Part shown: one piece after another, positions 58,952-64,000 of the stretch | Numbering within the stretch: position 1 is the stretch's first letter | How the letters are laid out: the number at the start of each line of letters is the position of its first letter | NCBI GenBank assembly: GCA_900319795.1 | Contig: ONPU01000008.1 | Span: forward strand, 17,132-81,131 | Length of the DNA stretch: 64,000 bases | Direction of reading: 5' to 3' | Origin: an uncultured Eubacteriales bacterium | Lineage (GTDB): Bacteria > Bacillota > Clostridia > Lachnospirales > Lachnospiraceae | The notes under the pieces: model-generated | Database searches by the model: none | What the model was told of the DNA's origin: nothing | The model's input: the letters and a program-made list of their open reading frames with translations, nothing else | Program-made: the position numbers and the translations under genes

Positions 58952-60031
58952 TCAGTCCCCTGCTTCCATATTCCCGCGGATGAACTGATCCACCTGCCCC
59001 AGAATCTCCTCACTGTACAGCATATCCGTTGCATGCCCTTCGCCGGGCACGAGGAGAAGCTTCGTCCGCTCTCCCCCCGGCAAACTCTCAACCAGCTCAG
59101 CAAGCCTCGTCGACTGGAGGTACGGCACTGTAATATCGCAGTCGCCGTGGACAATCATCACAGCCGGGTCAACGGTCTTGCCCATGTTCTTTCTGGCGTA
59201 GTATTTGGGATCAGACCACTCCTTCTCCTCAGGAGTCATATCCGTGAATTCCTTCCTCAGCCAATAGGATTCAACCGAAGAAAAGCCTTCCAGCATCTTT
59301 CCGTCGAGCCAGCCGTTGGCAATGTCCGTGACAATCTGCGGCACACCGAGCGTTTTCCAGTCCCCGTCGCCGGTCCAGATCTCACCGAGGTCCACTGCCC
59401 CGTAGTAGTCAATCAGCACATCCGCTTTCGCGGAAATGGTTCTTCCGGCCGCCTCATCCTCATCCTGCCCGATATAGCGGACCCCCATGAATTCCGTATC
59501 ATCGGTAAATGCTTCGGCACATGCAAGATAACCGCCCGCGGACTCGCCCCATACAGCGATCTTCGAAGCGTCAAATCCGTACTCATCCGCATGGGATCTG
59601 AGGAAACGCACCGCCGCCTTCACATCTTCAAGTCCGCCTGGGAACGGTTCCTCCTGGGCAAGACGGTAGTTCAGCGTCGCGCAGGCATAGCCGTGATCCC
59701 TGAAGTACTGATACATGAACATCGGCTGTCTGGTCTGAGAATCCCCATAGATGAACCCGCCGCCATGAATCATGACAAAAAGCGGTGGCTTTTCGGCAAA
59801 GCTTTCTTCCGGCACATAGAGGTCGAGATACTGGCTTTCCGTGTCCTTCGCATAAGGTATTTTCTCATAGGCGCTCCCGCCCATCCATTCCATATCTTCA
59901 TCAAGCGACAGCTTTTTCACCGTCAGATTCTTAAATACCATATGTACCGCCCTGTGATTCGCGCCGATCACAATCGCAGCCGCGGCTGCTACAACGCCCG
60001 CTGCTGTTGCAGCGATTTTTCCTGCCTTCAT
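58952..60031 (-). CDS. Membrane-anchored alpha/beta-hydrolase (esterase)
   Basis: A 359-residue protein. The N-terminal helix (AATAAGVVAAAAAIVIGAN) has a basic start and looks like an uncleaved anchor. The hydrolase core has the oxyanion motif HGGGFIYGDS, the nucleophile elbow GESAGG, the acid in VHGDCDITVP and the catalytic His in GEGHATDML. It belongs to the HSL/carboxylesterase group. Lying within a glycosidase cluster, it could remove acyl groups from glycans; that is inference. A cluster operator lies 89-117 bp upstream. Confidence 0.86.
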   Translation of the reverse strand: MKAGKIAATAAGVVAAAAAIVIGANHRAVHMVFKNLTVKKLSLDEDMEWMGGSAYEKIPYAKDTESQYLDLYVPEESFAEKPPLFVMIHGGGFIYGDSQTRQPMFMYQYFRDHGYACATLNYRLAQEEPFPGGLEDVKAAVRFLRSHADEYGFDASKIAVWGESAGGYLACAEAFTDDTEFMGVRYIGQDEDEAAGRTISAKADVLIDYYGAVDLGEIWTGDGDWKTLGVPQIVTDIANGWLDGKMLEGFSSVESYWLRKEFTDMTPEEKEWSDPKYYARKNMGKTVDPAVMIVHGDCDITVPYLQSTRLAELVESLPGGERTKLLLVPGEGHATDMLYSEEILGQVDQFIRGNMEAGD

Positions 60032-60119
60032 ATCGGTCTTGTCTCCTTTATATTTCAGACTCTGCCCCTGTTGGGTATATCCTGTATTTTATCCCTTTTC
60101 ATCCGGGAAGGGACCTCTA

Positions 60120-60148
60120 TACGCAAACGGTTATTTCCCGTTCGTAAA
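60120..60148. promoter_or_regulatory. Putative operator, site 3
   Basis: TACGCAAACGG, TTATTTCCC, GTTCGTAAA: half-sites GCAAAC and GTTCGT exactly 11 nt apart, as in site 2. It is upstream of the esterase gene start at 60031. Confidence 0.5.
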
Positions 60149-60156
60149 TGAAATGA

Positions 60157-60184
60157 GGGAATCCGGCCGTACGGCCGGATTCCC
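60157..60184 (-). terminator. Terminator after the second four-TM protein gene
   Basis: A 12-bp perfect stem, GGGAATCCGGCC with GGCCGGATTCCC around GTAC, followed by TCATTTCATTT on the minus strand. The U-tract is interrupted. Confidence 0.7.
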
Positions 60185-60208
60185 GAAGTCGTCAGTTGTT
60201 ATATCTCT

Positions 60209-60601
60209 TTATTTCTTCTTCAGCCCGAATCCCGTAAAGGAAGCAATCAGCAGCACCAGCCAGCTGGCAACCGCGCAGCCCGCGAAGTATGCCCAGTACT
60301 GAACGTCTGCCCATGTGCGAAGGCCTGAGATCAGGTAGCCGAGCGTTTCGACCTCTGTGACGAGGCTGTAGCCGCAGGCCGCGATCATGAGCACCGCACC
60401 TATAGCGACCAGAAGGGTCAGGTATTCGTTTTCAAGTTTCAGAGCAAGAATCAGGAACACCACGCAGACGATCAGAGCCGCGATATTGAGCCCGAACACC
60501 CGGGTTGTAGCTGTGCTGCCCGACTTCGAATAGAAGAACAGGGCAACGAGGGAAAGAATCGTTCCGATGACTGTCATCACATATCCGAAAGTCTTCTTCA
60601 T
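60209..60601 (-). CDS. Four-TM membrane protein paired with GH3 (copy 2)
   Basis: A 130-residue protein with four membrane helices, related to the protein encoded at 49051-49452 (shared YSKSGS or YGKSYS near residue 26, ETLGYLISGL, LIASFTG). Its ATG overlaps the GH3 stop as TAATG, so the two are co-translated. The repeat of the pairing in both GH3 modules argues for a functional partnership. No known family is recognised. Confidence 0.78.
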   Translation of the reverse strand: MKKTFGYVMTVIGTILSLVALFFYSKSGSTATTRVFGLNIAALIVCVVFLILALKLENEYLTLLVAIGAVLMIAACGYSLVTEVETLGYLISGLRTWADVQYWAYFAGCAVASWLVLLIASFTGFGLKKK

Positions 60602-63600
60602 TACCGTTCACCTTCCTTTCTGCGCTTCCCGCCCAGGAAATAGAGGGCCAGGAAGAGAATTGCCAGAATGCCGCTTCCGAACTTGGCGCCGAGGATCGCG
60701 TTCTGCCACCATGTGCGGACATAACGGATCTCCGTGTTGACTGTCATGCCGTTCAGAGCATTGCTTCGCGCAGCGCTGTACATATAATACTTCAGTCCGT
60801 CATGCATATGCTGCTGGAAGTTTGTATCTTTCTTGATTTCCTCAATTCTTGAGGTCATGGAGCCGAACTTGCTGGAGGATGTCGTACTTGCCGTTGTCAG
60901 CATGCCGCCTGTTCCGGCCGCGATGGAGTTCACCCAGCTCATGTAGTTCGGGGCAGCCGCCATATCCGTGACAACCCATCCCTGATAACCCCATTCGTTT
61001 CTCAGAATCTGTTCAAGCAGACCGGAGTGCGCACTGGAGTAAACTGTTCCGACACGGTTGTAGGAAGTCATCACACCCATCGCCTCGTTGGAGCTGAGCG
61101 CTTCCTGGAATGCCCTCAGGTCATTCTCACGGGCAGCCTGCTCGGTCATGAATGTGGACGCGCCCGAACGGTTCGCTTCCTGATGGTTGAACGCGAAGTG
61201 CTTCGGTTCCGTCATGAGGCCCTTGACCGTTCCGCCTTTGCAGAAAGCAGTCATCATGATACTGGTCATCATCGGGTCTTCGGAATAGTACTCGTGATTT
61301 CTTCCGCAGTAAGGCACTCTGTGAAGGTTGCCACCCGGAGCGAGTGTGCCCGGGATGTTGCTCCAAAGGCTCTCCTCACCGTACATCTCACCTTCTCTTC
61401 CGATCAGTGCGCTGTTAAATGTACTTGCGCAGACCGGCTCCGTCGGGAAGACGTTCATCGTCCATGCGGCGCCCTCGTCTGATTCGGAAACATAGGTGGA
61501 TTCCGCGCTGTCGGACGGAGACCATTTTACAAAATAGGCCGCGACCTGGTCATTTGCGAAACCGGTCGGTCCGTCCTGGATCGCGTTGGCCGGAAGGCCG
61601 ATGGACGGGATCCGGCTCATGCCGTTTCCTGCATTTTCAATATAGTTGATGGCTTCTTCCAAAGTGACCTGGTTGATCAGCTCATCCCATCTCGGATCCG
61701 TAAGATCCACGACCCCGACATAGCGGCCTTCTTCATCGGTTTCCATGAGGTCGATGACCATCAGGTCGCCCTCGGCTCCCCATGTCACGCCTTCGCCGTT
61801 CTCCGTAAACTGGTAGGTGTTGTTGGAAAGGTGTACGCGCATCTCGTCGGTCGGAGTGACGTCTGTCACCGGCGTCCAGCCCTTCGTCCAGTCCGCTCTT
61901 GTGAAATATTCCACCGAGCCCGGGATCAGCTTATTGAGATCCATATCCTGAAGAGCGTTCTGTACGTTCACGGAGTAGGTCTCGATATCACGCTCTGCCA
62001 GGTTCCAGAGAATGGCATTGTCCGCGCTGATCTGTTCGTCCGCGTTGACGCTGACAAGATTGCCGGTGCTGCCCGTCTTCAGAGCAAGGATATTGTTCAT
62101 GGCATTGTGGGCACCGTTGCCGATCGCGAAGTAGTAGTCGCCTTCGTCGAGGACCCAGGCACCTTCCGTGCCGTCTGCCTTGACCGCTGTCTCGTCATAG
62201 CTGGTCATGTTCTTCGGATCGAAGTGGATTTCCACGGTCTCGCTCGCGCCCGGCTCAAGTTCTCCGGTCTTCGCAAAGCTGATGAGCTGCAGGGCAGCCT
62301 TTTCAAGTCCGCCGGCTGTATACGGAGACTGAACGTAAAGCTGTGCCACGTCAGAACCTGCTACGGATCCGGTATTGGTGACCGTCACCTTCGCGACTCC
62401 TTCGCCGCCGACGCTCAGTTCCACGGAGTCAAGCTTCTGTTCAAAGGTTGTGTAGGAGAGGCCGTAGCCGAACGGATAGGAGACTTCATTTTCATAAGCC
62501 CATGCCGCGCCGTCGATTGCGCCTTCGCCTGCAGCCGCGTTGCCCTGTCCGAGCACCGCGTCTTCATAACGCGTCTCATAATAACGATAGCCTTCGTAGA
62601 TTCCTTCGCTCTCCACCAGGTAGGCATCGCCGTAGTCGAATTCGGAGATGGAAGAGTCGTTGGAAGAGTTCTTCGCGTAGAGATAGACGCCGTAGTTGAC
62701 CATAGCCGGAGAAGAAGTGCCGCTGACCGCATAGGTGTCTGTCATTTTGCCGGACGGATTCTTCTGGCCCGCGAGAACCTGTGCCATGCCGAGCATACCG
62801 TAGTTGCCGGGATCGCCGATCCAGAGGATGGAGTCAATGCCCTCGTCATTTTTCAGATCTTCAAGCTCGATGGCGCTGGATGTGTTGAGGAGAACGATCA
62901 CCTTCGTGCTGTGCTGCTTCGCGAGTTCGATCATGTCCTTCTCATTCTGGGAAAGTGCCAGCGGACGCTCGATGCTGTCGCTGTCCAGAGCGCTGGTCAT
63001 TGTCGGATAGTAGTCCGCCGCTTCGGAGCTGTCACGTGTAATCAGGACGACAGCGGCTGTATCATCGGCGGAGGAAAGCAGCTCGTCTGTGTAAACGGAC
63101 GCCGGCGCTTCACCGATATTGTAGCTCTTGAAATTCTCCCACGCGGTTGTGAACAGAGTCTCAAACGCATGGCCCGGAACCGGCATTCCGAAGAAGCTGG
63201 TCATCATCCGGTAGGGATCGCAGGCTTCAGACGCGTAGAAGTCTACGAAATCCTGATTGACGTCAAAACCGGTTTCCTGCATGGCCTGCACCGTGCCGTA
63301 CTGCGGCTGTCCGATTTCGAAGTTCGCCATCGCGGTCGAACCCATCATACCGCCGAGGATCGGCATATTGTTGTGAAGACCCCACAGCGTCACCTTTTCC
63401 GAAGCTGCATCCATCGGAAGAGCGCTGTTTTCATTTTTCAGAAGGACGGATCCTTCCGCGCCGATCTGTACGGACAGCTCTCTCTGTGCCGCCTGCATCT
63501 CGGAAAGAGATCCGAATTCAGACACAAAGTGATCTCCCATACCGGCCGGCTCGTCAGCCGTTTTGACCGTTTCGTAGTTGTTGGTGTTCAGCATGCTGTT

Positions 63601-63705
63601 GATGCGAGCCGCCCAGTTGTTGGTCGTGACCTGCGCCGCCATGGAGACCGCCGTAATGGACGCCATGAAAGTCGCAAGGCCCCGCCACAGTCCTTTCTTT
63701 GACAT
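60601..63705 (-). CDS. Membrane-anchored, domain-permuted GH3 beta-glycosidase (copy 2)
   Basis: A 1,034-residue protein from the ATG at 63705, 6 nt after GAGGAGG; an in-frame extension to 63822 has no such site. The architecture matches copy 1: GH3 alpha/beta domain first (GSVLLKN, VTLWGLHNN), Fn3-like domain (VSYPFGYGLSYTTFEQ), then the TIM barrel (GRNHEYYSEDP, KHFAFNHQE, EWGYQGWVVTDM with nucleophile Asp914). N- and C-terminal hydrophobic helices bracket the enzyme, and the tail is GGKRRKEGER. It is clearly a paralogue of the protein encoded at 49480-52563. Position +1 after the nucleophile is Met in both, where most GH3s have Trp. Confidence 0.88.
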   Translation of the reverse strand: MSKKGLWRGLATFMASITAVSMAAQVTTNNWAARINSMLNTNNYETVKTADEPAGMGDHFVSEFGSLSEMQAAQRELSVQIGAEGSVLLKNENSALPMDAASEKVTLWGLHNNMPILGGMMGSTAMANFEIGQPQYGTVQAMQETGFDVNQDFVDFYASEACDPYRMMTSFFGMPVPGHAFETLFTTAWENFKSYNIGEAPASVYTDELLSSADDTAAVVLITRDSSEAADYYPTMTSALDSDSIERPLALSQNEKDMIELAKQHSTKVIVLLNTSSAIELEDLKNDEGIDSILWIGDPGNYGMLGMAQVLAGQKNPSGKMTDTYAVSGTSSPAMVNYGVYLYAKNSSNDSSISEFDYGDAYLVESEGIYEGYRYYETRYEDAVLGQGNAAAGEGAIDGAAWAYENEVSYPFGYGLSYTTFEQKLDSVELSVGGEGVAKVTVTNTGSVAGSDVAQLYVQSPYTAGGLEKAALQLISFAKTGELEPGASETVEIHFDPKNMTSYDETAVKADGTEGAWVLDEGDYYFAIGNGAHNAMNNILALKTGSTGNLVSVNADEQISADNAILWNLAERDIETYSVNVQNALQDMDLNKLIPGSVEYFTRADWTKGWTPVTDVTPTDEMRVHLSNNTYQFTENGEGVTWGAEGDLMVIDLMETDEEGRYVGVVDLTDPRWDELINQVTLEEAINYIENAGNGMSRIPSIGLPANAIQDGPTGFANDQVAAYFVKWSPSDSAESTYVSESDEGAAWTMNVFPTEPVCASTFNSALIGREGEMYGEESLWSNIPGTLAPGGNLHRVPYCGRNHEYYSEDPMMTSIMMTAFCKGGTVKGLMTEPKHFAFNHQEANRSGASTFMTEQAARENDLRAFQEALSSNEAMGVMTSYNRVGTVYSSAHSGLLEQILRNEWGYQGWVVTDMAAAPNYMSWVNSIAAGTGGMLTTASTTSSSKFGSMTSRIEEIKKDTNFQQHMHDGLKYYMYSAARSNALNGMTVNTEIRYVRTWWQNAILGAKFGSGILAILFLALYFLGGKRRKEGER

Positions 63706-63823
63706 ACTTACCTCCTCTTCTTTCGCCGCGGATCCCTTTTTATGATCCTGATATACCTGACATGCAGGAATCCGCATCTTCTGCCAGACGTTGTTAAGTA
63801 TCAGTCTAGCATGCCGGAACATA

Positions 63824-63857
63824 AAAAACGGCCGTCTTCACAAACGGTCGTTTTTGT
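63824..63857. terminator. Hairpin with flanking A/T runs
   Basis: AAAACGGCCG and CGGTCGTTTTTG form a stem with A and T runs on either side, upstream of the GH3 gene and overlapping operator site 4. It could terminate transcription arriving from outside the window. Confidence 0.5.
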
Positions 63858-63864
63858 TCGTGAA
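63839..63864. promoter_or_regulatory. Putative operator, site 4 (upstream of GH3 copy 2)
   Basis: TCACAAAC, 10 nt, GTTCGTGAA. It shares the half-sites of sites 2 and 3 with spacing shorter by one; about 130-160 bp upstream of the ATG at 63705. Confidence 0.45.
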
Positions 63865-63865
63865 C

Positions 63866-63896
63866 TGCACCAGAGGTGCCTGACCCCTGTGGTGCA
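63866..63896. repeat. 31-nt palindromic repeat beside an IS200/IS605-type end
   Basis: TGCACCAGAGGTGCC, T, GACCCCTGTGGTGCA. The transposon end begins 6 bp further on. Any partner palindrome would lie beyond the element, outside the window. Confidence 0.78.
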
Positions 63897-63901
63897 CTCC
63901 C

Positions 63902-64000
63902 GTGACATACTCCCACCACTTTCCGCTTCGCTTTAGAAGTGGGGGCTTCTTGTTCGACAGCCCCTACGGACTGAGCATTCGCAAGCTATCCCCGCGTGCC
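63902..64000 (-). mobile_element. Right end of an IS200/IS605-family (TnpB-type) element, truncated by the window
   Basis: The minus strand ends in a GAAGCCCCCACTTCT hairpin arm, then AAAGTGGTGGGAGTATGTCAC, the terminal sequence pattern familiar from the right ends and omega-RNA regions of many TnpB-encoding IS elements. In such elements this region templates the 3' part of the TnpB guide RNA, and the sequence just outside (here reading into the 31-nt palindrome) would be the guide. The transposase and TnpB genes lie beyond the window. Confidence 0.75.
63933..64000 (-). CDS. tnpB: Possible C-terminal end of TnpB (partial)
   Basis: A frame entering from outside the window ends at TAA (63933-63935) with the tail HAGIACECSVRRGCRTRSPHF. 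TnpB proteins of this IS group commonly end in such variable Cys/Arg-rich tails overlapping the omega-RNA. Another frame also stays open for part of the stretch, so the assignment is tentative. Confidence 0.45.
   Translation of the reverse strand, partial: HAGIACECSVRRGCRTRSPHF

Noticed and set aside
61831-63702. A 623-codon open frame opposite the second GH3 gene
   Set aside because: Antisense shadow; composition is Arg/His/Val-rich without domain motifs.

Overview
The window looks like the chromosome of a high-GC member of the Lachnospiraceae or a close relative in the Clostridia. The reasons are strong AGGAGG-type ribosome binding sites, a TPP riboswitch and a T-box leader with intrinsic terminators, an NHLP-type RiPP export system, and domain-permuted family 3 glycosidases of the kind known from Butyrivibrio and Ruminococcus. 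I saw no rRNA, tRNA, CRISPR array or prophage. Nearly all genes are on the minus strand. The plus-strand exceptions are DUF4342-RR-HK, deoC, a C39-like peptidase with a mini membrane protein, an unknown 162-residue protein, a lipid kinase with an esterase, and a secreted protein.

Layout. 1-4134: thiamin salvage (thiW, cytX, thiD behind a TPP riboswitch, and a thiE-thiM fusion). 4212-9017: a giant secreted repeat protein. 9176-10700: VanZ-like protein and an SDR epimerase. 10990-13591: DUF4342 protein plus a two-component system. 13687-18411: YdcF-like protein and carB. 18612-21811: a phosphatase and a BcrA/LanFEG-type ABC transporter. 21860-27823: M13 lipoprotein peptidase, deoC, phosphatase, an HPr/D-lactate dehydrogenase fusion, a C39-like peptidase and a mini membrane protein. 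27929-29428: PreA-like enzyme. 30112-35246: NHLP export cassette headed by a stand-alone alpha-CTD-like protein. 35393-38415: lipid kinase, esterase, ferredoxin-type aldo/keto reductase. 38730-43005: T-box-controlled operon of a degenerate LeuA-like protein and a TIM-barrel/AMP-ligase fusion. 43084-47028: diguanylate cyclase, guanine deaminase, FAD enzyme. 47211-63705: glycoside-utilisation cluster (orphan solute-binding lipoprotein, two copies of a permuted GH3 plus four-TM-protein module, two GH78-like enzymes, a cytoplasmic alpha-amylase, an esterase). 63902-64000: right end of an IS200/IS605-type element running off the window.

The most unusual material is non-coding. A 31-nt palindrome family abuts gene stop codons at many places and often occurs in pairs that flank a cargo. 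Two such pairs (19229-19519 and 38440-38728) enclose the same 184-nt sequence, closed by a 24-bp terminal stem and rich in internal hairpins. The two copies differ at four positions, all C/T changes on the plus strand, which is what a plus-strand structured RNA tolerating G-U pairs would show. I regard this as the best candidate for an undescribed mobile structured RNA, with a possible but unproven relation to HEARO/omega RNAs.

Among proteins, the HPr/D-lactate dehydrogenase fusion with Asp at the Ser46 position, the LeuA-like protein without its HxH metal site, and the orphan NHLP exporter deserve attention. In the glycoside cluster, four promoter-proximal sites share an inverted half-site motif (GCAAAC, 10-11 nt, GTTCGT), suggesting one regulator encoded elsewhere.
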